Of a stretch of 64,000 nucleotides of DNA, positions 9,431-19,600 are shown in pieces. Below the pieces are notes generated by a model that saw nothing but the letters and a program-made list of their open reading frames with translations, did not search any database and was not told the origin of the DNA. A program made the position numbers and the translations under genes. Position 1 is the stretch's first letter. Each line of letters opens with the position of its first letter. This DNA is from Umbellularia californica. Taxonomy: Eukaryota > Streptophyta > Magnoliopsida > Laurales > Lauraceae. The stretch is from the NCBI GenBank assembly GCA_028538565.1, contig JAPQWN010000007.1, positions 45,336,008 to 45,400,007 of the forward strand. The letters run 5' to 3'.

Positions 9431-11661
9431 TGATGGACCTGAAAGAAATCTTCCGTCCTCTCCTTCCGCACCCCGGGGGTTGACCTGGGTCTTGGCGGAG
9501 GAGGGAAAATCTCGGGTATCAACATTTTTGTACGGGTATGCCATATTTACTTTCTACTTGGAATTTGGAATGGTAATAATCCGGAGATTCACCTTCACAA
9601 GTGGAAAGGAAATCAATCCTTTTTTCTAACTTTTCAAATTGCATTAATATTAAGAAAAGAGACAAGTTTGTTTTTTTAGAATGTCGTAGGAGGCGTTTTT
9701 GTTTGTTTACCGTAAAAGGCGATTTTGCCATGAAAGTCGATTTTACAAAACTCATCAAATATGAAAGACAAGAATTGCGATTTCTTTTTGTCTCTTTAAG
9801 AAATACAAACTACAATAGAAAAGTAAGAAAAGGGATCTAACTTCTCAGGAGATTGTGGAGACATGTTGAGATCGACGGTCGCAAGTCATGTATGGACTTC
9901 GCCATCGTCCTTCAAATGAGAACATGTGATGCTTTGATTCTTTGGCTTGGCTCCTAACCTCAGTTTTTTAAAGGACAAGGACCAAGAGAAGGTCCTATAT
10001 CCAATGAAAAACCGAGTAAACGGGCTGAAAAGCCGCGTTTAGGCCATGTTGGAGAAGGAGGTGACCTTGGGGGGGTGGCCCCCCAAGGGACGTTGATCAC
10101 CTTGTGGTGTTCTTTACAGCAGAGCAGCAGGACTTCGTCTGGATTTCTTTGGGAGAAGTGCAAAATTTCAAGTCGATAGATGTCGATGCTCTCCTCTCTC
10201 TTGGGAATAGACCTCCTTTTATAGGCTTTTGGTAGCCATGGAGTGGTTATGGGCATTGATAGCCATGATGAGAGCATTGATGAGGAGTTACAAATTGATT
10301 TTGTAACTCCTTTTTCATGGCTTGTGATTGGCCGATGAAGGTAGTGGGCTTTTAATTGCCTTTATGCTTCATGATGATGGGAGTTACTCTCAAATGCTTC
10401 ATGGATTTGTAACTCTCAAATGCTTGAATTTGATTGGGCCGTCCAAAATAATAAGTTAATGACCACATTAAGTTGTCATAAACGGGTCAATTAACGACAT
10501 TAAGTGGTCGCCAAGGCATGTGAACAGTCGCGGGCCGCGCCGCTTCTTTTGAGATTCTTCTTGCGATCATCACAGGTGGATCCACGCATTGTTTGATGTC
10601 GGATTGCGATGCAATTTCAGGCATTAGTTGATGTTGGTAGGCCGGTGACATCTGTCTTGTCGATTTCACGATCGGTCGGACAGAAAGTGCACTTTCTTGG
10701 TCAGCCGGTTGGCGATCTTGGAACGATCGGTGATGATTTCATGCTTTTGATAGCGGATCCGAGATGTCGACGAAGATCAGTCGTTTTCAAGCATCAAACA
10801 TTGGATTTTCAGAAAATCACAGAGGCAGGAACACTCGAAACGCGAAAAGGATCGAAAAGCGGGCGTTTTGGTGTAAAATCCGGCGACCCGGATTTGCAAG
10901 GTCGCCGGGCAACCATGCACCTAGGGTCGCCCTCGACCTTAGGGTTTTGGCCCGTTTGGTCGCCGAGCGTCGTTTTCGGCCGTTTTTCCGTCTTTTTCGT
11001 TCTTTCTTTCTTCTATATTTTTCTTTACATTTTTCCTCACTTATTGACTTGATTTTCTTGGAGAAAAGTTGATGAGAACCCGCGCGAAATCAGAGCACAA
11101 AGTTTCCCATTTTTCGGGAAAGCCGAAGACTTTGCCGCCGGTAGGCTTGATTTTCTCTCGGAGCATCGAAACCTGGTCAAACGTTGTCGGAATGACCTGA
11201 AATTTGACGTGCAGCCTTTTGGAAGCATGTTGAAGCCACTCATGTATTTTGTTTGATGAGTGAGGGCTTCGGTGGTTCCCGCCGCCGGGAGGCTTGATTT
11301 TGCTGCTCGAGCGTTGATGGATGGTCAAACATTGTCGGTTTGACTTGAAATCTGGCATGGAGCCCTTTGGAGACATTCTGGAGTCATCCGTAGGTTCTGA
11401 TCAAAGTTTTGGCGTCTTTGATGATGTCGCCGCCGGGAGCGCTTGTTTAGCTGTCGGAGCTGTGAAGTTAGGTAAACGATGTCGGAATGGCCCGAAACAT
11501 CAGGTGTACCCCTCCTTTAGCTGTCTTAAAGGATCTCTCAGTTTCTGTCTGATTCTGACAAAATCTGATGCTTGAAGTAGCCTTGCCTGTTTTCTAGCAG
11601 GATGCAGCTTCACGAGGCTTTTTGATGTTGAGGAGACATAGTGACTTTTTTGGTGTCAACA
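9431..11661 (-). mobile_element. 5' LTR of Tat copy 1
   Basis: On the plus strand the LTR begins TGATGGACC and ends GGTGTCAACA; on the minus strand it runs TGTTGACACC to CCATCA. At 2231 bp it is shorter than the LTRs of copy 2 because it lacks about 300 bp of the internal 145-bp-class repeats and has fewer GGTCGCC units. It carries a minus-strand TATA box at 10215-10223, so U3 is about 1.4 kb and R-U5 about 0.8 kb. It differs from the copy-2 LTRs at many positions and is therefore an older insertion. Confidence 0.85.
10215..10223 (-). promoter_or_regulatory. TATA box in LTR of Tat copy 1
   Basis: The minus strand reads CCTATAAAAGGAGG around here. The same box is at 13027-13035 and 31017-31025 in the other two LTRs. 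Conservation in three LTRs, in the right orientation, supports it as the LTR core promoter. Transcription would start about 30 bases further left. Confidence 0.65.
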
Positions 11662-12229
11662 GTTGGCGCTAGATCGTATTTCGCGCAGTTCACGTATTTA
11701 GGTAAATTCTAGGCGTAAGAATTAATCGTGTGGGATTCTTAACCGTTTCTAACTGAAATTCACATTTTACTATATTCAGAGATAACTTTTATATTTTAAA
11801 ATTGGTTTAAAGCGATTATAGGGTTTGGAACGCTTTAAAGGGGATTTAGGATTGTGTAAGACCGAAACACATGCTACGGGCAGTTCGGCGGACTATTTTA
11901 ACATGAAATCGCATTTTATGCGACTCTAGGAAAATGTTGGCTCTAAACCGCGATTCACTCAATTCACGGTTGAAAGATGCGCTTTATAAACTTTCGGGAT
12001 ATCTTTTTTTCCTTTAAAACAACTTTCACGAAAATTGGTTATTGAGAAGTATTCTCGAGGGATTCTGAGCAAATTCTGACGGCAAACTGTATTCGGTGCA
12101 CTCAATAGCGTATATTTCGATGAATACGCATGCTGGGCGATCCTAAGGCATATTGGGGAATTATGGTTTAGTCTTCTACTTTTGATTGCATTTTTTTATG
12201 ATTCTTGGCTGAAATATGCATTTTAGGAT
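11662..12229. repeat. Leader-like repeat DNA between the two Tat copies
   Basis: No gene is present. The sequence contains loosely repeated motifs (GATTTAGG, ACCGAAACACATGCT, GGGCAGTTCG, GACTCTAGGAAAATGTTG) that reappear in related form at 32800-33100, on the far side of copy 2. It is therefore probably the left half of the site into which copy 2 inserted. It opens with GTTGGCGCTAGATC, which itself resembles a plus-strand Tat-type PBS. Confidence 0.55.
12225..12229. other. Left target-site duplication of Tat copy 2
   Basis: AGGAT lies immediately left of the 3' LTR; AGGAC lies immediately right of the 5' LTR (32753-32757). Four of five bases agree, as expected for a 5-bp Ty3/gypsy target duplication with one later substitution. 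It pairs the LTRs at 12230-14802 and 30177-32752 as ends of one element. Confidence 0.7.
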
Positions 12230-13699
12230 TGATGGACCCGAAAAAAAAAAGAAAGGGGGAATCTTCCGTCCTCTCCCTCCGCACCCCGGGGGCTGTCCTG
12301 GGTCTCGGCGGAGGAGGGAAGATCTCGGGCATCAACATTTTTGTACGGGTATGCCAGATTTACTTTCTACTTGGAATTTGGAATAGTGATAATCCGGAGA
12401 TTCACCTTCACAAGTGGAAAGGAAATCAATCCTTTTTTCTAACTTTTCAAATTGCATAAATATTAAGAAAAGAGAAAAGTTTTTAGAATGCCGTAAGAGG
12501 TGTTTTTGTTTGTTTGCCGTGAAAGGCGATTTTGCCGTGAAAGGCGTGTTTACAAAACTCATCAAATATGAAAGACAAGAATTGTGATTTCTTTTTGTCT
12601 CTTTAAGAAATACAAACTACAATAGAAAAGGAAGAAAATGGATCTAACTTCTCAGGAGATTGTGGGGACACGTTAAGATCGACGGTCGCAAGTCATGTAT
12701 GGGCTTCGCCGTCGTCCTTCAAATGAGAACATGTGATGCTTTGATTCTTTGGCTTGGCTCCTAACCTCGGTTTTTTAAAGGACAAGTACCAAGAGAAGGT
12801 CCTATATCCAATCAAAAACCAAGTAAACAGGCTGAAAAGCCGCGTTTAGGCCATGTTGGAGAAGGAGGTGACCTTAGGGGGGTGGCCCCCCAAGGGACGT
12901 TGATCACCTTGTGGTGCTTCCGGGAGCAAAGTAGCAGGACTTCGTCTCTCTCTTGGATTTTCTGGATTTTCAGAGCTTGCACTTGGGATCTATTTTCATC
13001 ATTGCTTTTTTTCTTGGAATGGACCTCCTTTTATAGGCTTTTGGTAGCCATGAGGTGTTTATTGGCATTGATGGCCATGATGAAAGAATTGATGAGGAGT
13101 TACAAATCGATTTTGTAACTCCTTTTTCAAGGCTTGTGATTGGCCGATGAAGGTAGTGGGCATTTAATCACCTTTATGCTTCATGATGATGGGAGTTTCA
13201 TGGGTTTAATGCCATGATTGCTTGGATTTGTAACTCCCAAATGCTTGGTTCTGATTGGGCCGTCCAAAATAATGAGTTAATGACTGCTTTAACGGGTCAA
13301 TTAACGTCATTAAGTGGTTGCCAAGGCATGTGAAGAGTCGCGAGCCGCGCTGCGCCTTTTGAGATTCTTCTTGCAATCATCACGGGTGGATCCACGCATC
13401 ATTTGATGTCGGATTGCGATGCAATTTCAGACATGGATTGATGTTGGCGGGCTGGTGACATCTGTCTTGTCGATTTCACGATCGGTCGGACAGAAAGTGC
13501 ATTTTCTTGGTCAGCCGGTTGGCGATCTTGAGGCGATCGATGATGATTTCATGCTTTTGACGGCGGATCCGAGATGTCGACGAAGATCAGTGGTTTTGAA
13601 GCACCAAACATTGGATTTTCAGAAAATCACAGAGGCCAGAACACCCGAAACGCGAAAAGCATCGAAAAAGGACACTTCGGCGCAAAATCCGGCGACCTG

Positions 13700-13800
13700 G
13701 ATTTCCAGGGTCGCCGGGCGACCATGCACCCAGGGTCGCCTGGCAACCTTGGGCCAGGGTCGCCGGCGACCTTGGGCCAGGGTCGCCGGCGACCATGGGG
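13700..13800. repeat. GC-rich GGTCGCC minisatellite in LTR
   Basis: Units of about 24-27 bp around GGTCGCCGGCGACC with CTTGGGCCA spacers repeat here. The core is self-complementary (GGTCGCC/GGCGACC) and could fold. The corresponding stretch in the 5' LTR (31690-31740) has fewer units, and the LTR of copy 1 (10900-10935) has a single diverged set, so this is a length-variable site. Confidence 0.8.
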
Positions 13801-13989
13801 CTTTGGCCCGTTTGGTCGCCGAGCGTCGTTTCGGCCGTTTTTTCGTCTTTTTCTTCCCTTTTTTCTTCTGTATTTTTCTTGACATTTTTCCTCAATTATT
13901 GACTTGATTTTCTTGAAGAAATCTTGGCGAGAACCCTCGCGAAATTGGAGCACAAAGTTTCCTATTTTTCGGGAAAGCCGAAGACTTTG

Positions 13990-14680
13990 TAGCCGATTTT
14001 CCGTCAAGCGTCGAAACTAGGTCAAACGATGTCGGAATGACCTGAAAATTGAGGTGAAGCTTCTTGAGCAGTGGATAAGACCAACCATGGGCTTTTATTT
14101 GAGTTTTGAAGCCGTTTGGGGTCCCATCAATGCTTCACTTGATTTTGCGGCGGGGAAAATGCCGAGCTTTGATATGTGGTCAAACGATGTCCGATTGACC
14201 TGAAATTTGACGGGGAGCCTATTGGAGTCATTTTGAGACGTTCCATGGGCTCCGTTTTGGATGTCATGGTCCCGGGTTGCTCCGCCGCCGGTAGGCTTGA
14301 TTTTCTCTCTGAGCATCGAAACCTGGTCAAACGTTGTCGGAATGACCTGAAATTCGACGTGCAACCTTTCGGAAGCATGTTCATGTATTTTGTTTGATGA
14401 GTGATGGCTTCGGTGGTTTCCGCCGCCGGGAGGCTTGATTTTGCTGCTCGAGCATTGATGAAGGGTCAAACGTTGTCGGTTTGACTTGAAATTTGGCATG
14501 GAGCCCTTTGGAGACCTTCTGGAGTCATCCGTAGGCTTTGATCAAAGTTTTGGTGTCTTTGATGATGTCGCCGCCGGGAGCGCTTGTTTAGCTGTCGGAG
14601 CGGTGAAGTTGGGCCAAACGATGTCGGAATGACCCGAAACCTCAGGTGTACCCCTCTCTTAGTTGTCTTGAAGGACCTCT
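13990..14680. repeat. Diverged approx. 145-bp repeats inside the LTR (five units)
   Basis: Five successive segments share CTTGATTTT, GGTCAAACG, TGTCGG, TGACCTGAAA and a GGAGCC-like end, spaced about 130-150 bp. The LTR at 30177-32752 has the same five. The LTR of copy 1 has three, with two units missing cleanly between GCCGAAGACTTTG and CCGCCGGTAGGC. Unit number is therefore a marker of LTR subfamily. Confidence 0.75.
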
Positions 14681-14802
14681 CAGTTTCTGTCTGATTCTGA
14701 CAAAATCTGATGCTTGAAGTAGCCTTGCCTATTTTTAGCAGGATGCAGCTTCAGGAGGCTTCTCGATGTTGAGGAGACATATTGACTTTTTTGGTGTCAA
14801 CA

Positions 14803-14817
14803 AATGCCCCCTCGAGG
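14803..14817 (-). other. Polypurine tract of Tat copy 2
   Basis: The minus strand reads CCTCGAGGGGGCATT directly before TGTTGACACC of the 3' LTR. A G-rich tract ending in a short CATT before TG is a normal plus-strand primer site for Tat elements. It confirms that this LTR is the 3' one. Confidence 0.8.
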
Positions 14818-15029
14818 TACAGCGACGAGTAGCTTTTTGGAGTCGATGTGCCTCGAAGAGAAACTTGGAGGAAAGGTTCCAACTTGACCAAGAGTCTTGA
14901 CCTTTTTTTTTTTTATTTTTTTTTTTGAATAGCCTTCTGAGTTTCCGGGGGAATGTTATGGTAGTGAGAGGGATCACGTGCCATCTCAAGGCAAAGTTTT
15001 GAAAATGACATGGGGTATTTGGATTTTGG

Positions 15030-15250
15030 GTTTTGGATTTTGGTTTTTGACCTTGTGACCTAACAAGCTGTATGTGGCAGGTTAGGGGGTCGGGGTTTGA
15101 TTTTGATTTTGACCTTGTGACCCAACAAGCTGTATGTGGCAGGTTGGGGGGTCAGGTTTGGTTTGTAGGTTTTGGATTTTGATTTTGGTTTTGGTCTTGT
15201 GACCTAACAAGCTGTATGTGGCGAGCTAGGGGACCGGAATTTGGTTTTGT
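15030..15250 (+). repeat. Short repeat upstream of the antisense gene
   Basis: The phrase GTGACCTAACAAGCTGTATG recurs three times (about 15055, 15117, 15198), each preceded by GATTTTGGTTTTTGACC-like, T/G-rich sequence and followed by a G-run. It lies 300-500 bp upstream of the TATA box at 15535, so it could be part of that gene's upstream region. No function is evident. Confidence 0.7.
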
Positions 15251-15534
15251 GAATTGTCAATTTCAAGATTTTGGCTCAATTTGGTTCATGAGGTTGGATG
15301 GTTTGGTTTTTGGAAACTCATGGGACTTTCTTTTTTCTTTTTTTTTGAATGGTCCCATCAACTCAAAAGAGGCATGGGACTTTTTTTGCTCTTTTCTTTT
15401 TTTTGCTCTTGGTAAGAGGAATATTTTGACTAAAAGCCAATTTTAGTGCCTAGGTGGTCAAACCTGGCTCATATGGGCTAACCCATGGGACCTTAGGCTT
15501 TGGAGATGGCCTAGATCTCATATGGTGTCATATT

Positions 15535-15541
15535 TATAAAG
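15535..15541 (+). promoter_or_regulatory. Likely TATA box of the antisense gene
   Basis: TATAAAG occurs in an A/T-rich context on the plus strand, about 320 bp upstream of the ATG at 15860. The interval has no long ORF and consists of repeated AATATTTAAAAATATCTTT-like segments suited to a 5' UTR. Its direction opposes the element's own transcription. The call rests on motif and position only. Confidence 0.45.
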
Positions 15542-15899
15542 AATATGTAAAAATATCTCTTTTGTGTAGAGAATATTTAAAAATATCTTTACTTGGAGAG
15601 AATTTCTCAAGTTTTCTTTTTTGTGGAAAGATTCTCTCAAAATATCTTTTTCTTTGAAAAAGTAGCTAAATTTTAGCACTTACCTCCTTTCTTTTCTCCT
15701 TGTTTCCTCTTTTGGCTTGCTCTTTTCTATAAAGCAAGAGGGTTGATGCTTTTGCTCCATTGCTTTCTTTTTGCAAGAAATCTTCAAGAGTGCTCCCCAA
15801 GGCAAGAAGTGCTTTCTCTTCTTCAAGGATCTCCAAGCTTTTCTTCTTCTTCTCCATCAATGGCTTCAAGTAAGTTTTCTTCCTTAAGAATCTCCATTG

Positions 15900-16200
15900 T
15901 AGAAGTAGCTTCTTCATTTTTTCCTTCTTTTCTTTTTCTTTTCTTCTTTCTTCTTCTCTTTTTTTCTTTTTTCTTTTCTTTTCTTTTCATGCACGTTTTT
16001 CTTTTTTTTCGTGCTTCTCTCTTTTTTTTCTTTCTTTTTTTTTCTTTTCACGGTTTTCTCTCTTTTCTTTTTTTTTTTTCGTGAACTCCTTTTTTTTCTT
16101 TCTGTTTTTTTTTCTCCACGCTGATTCCCTTTTTTTTTTTCAGCGTGTTTCTCTTTTTTTTTTTTTTTTGCTGAGATTTTTTTCTATCTTTTTCTTTTTT
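15900..16200 (+). repeat. Polypyrimidine tract in intron 1 of the antisense gene
   Basis: About 300 bp are almost entirely T and C on the plus strand, with only a few interruptions (such as TCATGCACG and CACGCTGATTC). On the element's own strand this is a long purine tract. It lies early in the first intron of the antisense gene. Such a tract can aid splicing-factor binding or form triplex DNA; neither is shown here. Confidence 0.85.
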
Positions 16201-16489
16201 CTTGTTTGCTCACTATGATAATGAGGCTATGCAATTTCAATATGTATGCATTTTTTGTTTGATGCATCAAGATAGAAGGCTAGAGTCTCTAGGTCAAGCC
16301 AACATGATTTTTGACTTGGACAAAGTTTGATTGGTTTTGACCAAATTGGGTTGGAATTGGTCAAACTTTGGTCAAGGTTTTCCTAGCATTTAATGCATGA
16401 TGATATATTTTTGATGCATGAGTTTTGGTAAATAGACTTGGAAGTATGATGATGCATACCTGAAAATCTTTTGCAAGTGTTGGGATTTT

Positions 16490-16699
16490 GAGCTCGCAGC
16501 GATGTTGAGCTCTTTCTCCGTCTTGCTGGATTTTGAGGAAGTTTTGCAATTTTTGGATTCTGAAGCTCGCAGCAATGTTGAGCTCTTTTCCAGATTTTGC
16601 GGAAGTTTGATGAGATTGGCTCGTTCTCGCAGCGATGTTGAGTTCGAGCCTTCTTTGAGAATTCTCCACTGACTATGAGCTCGCAGCGATGTTGAGCTC
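16490..16699 (+). repeat. Four GAGCTC-flanked hairpin motifs in intron 1
   Basis: The 23-mer GAGCTC + GCAGCGATGTT + GAGCTC occurs exactly at 16490-16512 and 16677-16699, and with small changes at 16563-16585 and 16623-16645. GAGCTC is self-complementary, so each copy can fold into a 6-bp stem with an 11-base loop on either strand. Spacing is 54-73 bp. They sit 140-350 bp before the exon-2 acceptor at 16840. Confidence 0.85.
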
Positions 16700-19600
16700 A
16701 TCTTTAGACTTCCTGTCTTTTTTCGGAGTATTTTCCTTTTCGTTGGAATTGCCCCGGAATCATGTCAAAACTTTGCTAGAATTTTTTTGTACTAGAATTC
16801 TGTCATGTTGATTGATCTTTTCTCTTCCATCTTTTGTAGGTAGTTCTTCTAGAACGAACAAGGGTAAAGGTCCTGTTACTGACGCACCTCGTCGGTCTGC
16901 TAGATCTTCCAATGCTGCCGTTCAGCAGGCTTGGGAGAAGGTCCAGTTTGTGGAGAAAAGCTTGGAAGAATGTGATTCCCTCAATCGTGATGAGATGAGA
17001 CAGCGATTGATCGCTCTCAAGGATGAGGAGTTCTATAAGATCATGGTAAGCAGCCGTCCCTGGGTTACGGACGATCAGAGCATTGTGCTCAAGCCTACCT
17101 TCTTCTTCGGTGATGCAGTCCCCGACGACTTGACATACCAAAGGAGATGTTTTCAGTTCTCTTACACAGCAGATGGTGAGGAGAGAACTATTTCTACCCG
17201 GTCGTCTTTTGATCGGACCATCTCGATACTGAGCCTTTCTCCCACGTGCCCTAAGAGGGAAGATCCTCCGAGTTGGGTGAAGAGGACCGGTGTGATCAAG
17301 ACCGGGGTTTTTGTTGGTGGACCTTTCGGTTTTGCAGAGAAGCCACCTATCCATATGGACGTGTTGATGCCAGCCAGTGACTACCAAGGTTCTGATCATC
17401 CATCGGTTGATTTGAGACCGGTGGGCCTTGGCATTTTTCGGGGTAACGGCAGCAATTGGGTGAAGCCTTTTCGACTTCGTGGCCGTTTCAGTGCTGACTC
17501 GAGCTGGGAGTCATGGACTGGTCACACCTTGAGGATTGGTGAGGCCGTTCTTCGGGAGGCCGAGATTTTTGACGCGGTTCGCGCTTTTTGGCAAACCGTC
17601 GTTTTCTCCGATGAGGCTTTCATGGCCATGCTGGAGTCATTCCTTCCACAAACCAACACCTTCATTGTGACGAATGGTGAGATTGGTTTTTCTTTGAAGG
17701 AGCTGAGTGCCATCACCGGGTTGCCTATCCTTGGCAAACTCTATGAGGAGTTTATGCCTATTGACAGCATCCTTGAGGAGCAGTCTGAGGAGTTTAGGCT
17801 TGTGTACTTTCAGCTTGTCGCCTTCTACGATTTTCTGAAGGAGAAGGAGGGCTCGAAAGTTAGATGCAGCAGTTGGAGAAGTTGCAGCTCCAGCTTTTTC
17901 GACAGCGGGGATTCTTCTGATGGCATAGCCCAGGATGTTAGGGCTAAAGCATCAAGTTTGAAGAAGATCGCTGCTATGCGAGAAGATTTGGAGAAGTTCT
18001 TCGCAAGCACGGATGCCATTTGTCCTGACATTGCGTTGCGGAGAGATCTCGCTGTCTACCTCACTTACTGGCTGGGTGAGGCTGTTTTTGCTGGAGGAGA
18101 TGGGACGCACATCAGGCCGCACTGTATTTTTCCGGCTTGTCAGATGGCGTTTGGAGAGCGGCTGGCTTTGGTACCTGCTCTTTACTCCTATTTGTGTACC
18201 GAACTGCAGGCTGCTGCTTTCCTGGTTCGGCTTGGGCTTCCCATGAACAGGGTGTTTTCTGCCCATATCTTCTATTCGTGGTATGTATACCACTGTCCTA
18301 GCTTCCATCATTTGGGAGTTGCACAGGACGAAGATCCCTTTATGATTCGTTTGGCTAGAGGGACAGCCGTTCACGAATCACTTTTATCTGCCCGTTTAAG
18401 GATTCGACGATTTAGGGACGTCGAGATTGGGTAGTCTTCAGTGAAGCTTTTTCCGGGCTTGCGGAATAAGGCTTTTGACATTGGTGTCTCCCGTGATTCG
18501 ACCAGGGCAGCGTCGGGAAGACATTATGCTTTGACAGACGCGGAGAAGAGGTGGCTCTTCAACATACGGGTTGGTACGATGGTGTACCGTAGACATCTTT
18601 TCGTCGACATCCAACAGTATGTGCCTTTGCGTTTTGCGTTGCGGCTTGGCTTCTCTCAAGGCGTTGTTGGAGCGCCTTCGAGTATGGTGAAGCATTTTGG
18701 AGGTCTGCAGGATGGGAGAAATGCATGGGCATTTTATAGCGCCGAGGACACTACCGCCATGATTTCCTATCCTGAGCTGCCCACCTTCCGGACTGCTGGC
18801 TTCACGAAGTGGTTTGTTTAAGCAATCTCCTGGGAAGAGTCTTGGCAAATCGGATGGTGTCCGTCGGGAGGAAGTTTTTTGCCTTCCTTTCTGGAGAGAA
18901 GCACAAGATAGGCTTTCTCAACGGGCAGGGCATCATCAGATCAGGAGCTGCACAGGGGATTCCTGGTGAGGTCTTGAGACAGCTGGAAGAGGAGGAGGCC
19001 GAGATCGATGCTATGATCAGGCAGAGCATACGAAGGCTTCCATGGAGTCTACTGAGAAAAGTAGACCATCCAGTGAGGACTCTTGTGAGAGGCCTGATGT
19101 CGATAGTGTGGCAGGATCGTCGAGCAGATTGACCCGTCGTAGCAAGAGGAAGAGAGGACAGCGCCGTAATATGAGACGGTACGATAGTCCTTCTGATCTT
19201 GAAGTTCCTCTCACCATTGCTGAGGAGGTGTCTGAGGATGTTGACGAGCCTCCGGAGAAGAGAAGCAGGGAAGAGGAGATAGCTGGTATGATCCCCTTTC
19301 TTTCCTTTTGTTTCTTCCTCTTTTCTTTTTTTTGTGAAAGGTTTTGTTTTGATCCGCTACTTCTTTTTTTTTTTAGCAGAGGACGATGTCCTAGTGACGC
19401 CTGAGGTTCCTGCCGATGAGGCGATGACGGATCCAATCGTGGCATCTGAGGAAGAGCCCAGGGACTCTGGAGTGGTTCCAGACCTTCACCTGGTATGATT
19501 TGCTTTGGCTTTTGCTTTTTTGTCTTCTTTTCCTGTCATTTGCTAATATGTAGCTGACTTGCCAGAGGATTCCGTCGATTTCGAGCCATCCATGGACGCA

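Larger units (their letters stand above)
1..11661 (-). mobile_element. Tat-lineage Ty3/gypsy LTR retrotransposon, copy 1 (3' end outside window)
   Basis: Read on the minus strand the order is 5' LTR (9431-11661), PBS, a 2.5-kb leader with tandem repeats, gag, protease, G-patch-like linker, RT, RNase H, a second RNase H, and integrase reaching the left edge. Two RNase H domains and integrase last is the order known for the Tat/Ogre group of plant Ty3/gypsy elements. Almost every domain carries a nonsense or frameshift change, so it is a decayed copy. Compared with copy 2 it lacks about 1.65 kb between gag and protease (junction near 4352) but keeps RT and RNase H. The 3' LTR, and so the target duplication, lie outside the window. 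Confidence 0.9.
12230..14802 (-). mobile_element. 3' LTR of Tat copy 2
   Basis: The plus strand begins TGATGGACCC and ends GGTGTCAACA, 2573 bp. It has five diverged units of about 145 bp between 13990 and 14680, each with a variant of GGTCAAACGATGTCGGAATG. It also has a GC-rich minisatellite of GGTCGCC(GG)CGACC units at 13708-13800. A TATA box on the minus strand is at 13027-13035. A PPT lies directly right of it. Confidence 0.88.

Noticed and set aside
12230..14802. Solo LTR
   Set aside because: It is flanked by a PPT on its right and shares a near-identical partner at 30177-32752 with a matching target duplication, so it is the 3' LTR of copy 2.
16803..17399. 198-codon minus-strand frame opposite exon 2 of the antisense gene
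   Set aside because: It is a shadow of the plus-strand coding sequence, has low-complexity composition and no motif, and the plus-strand frame is far longer with proper intron borders.
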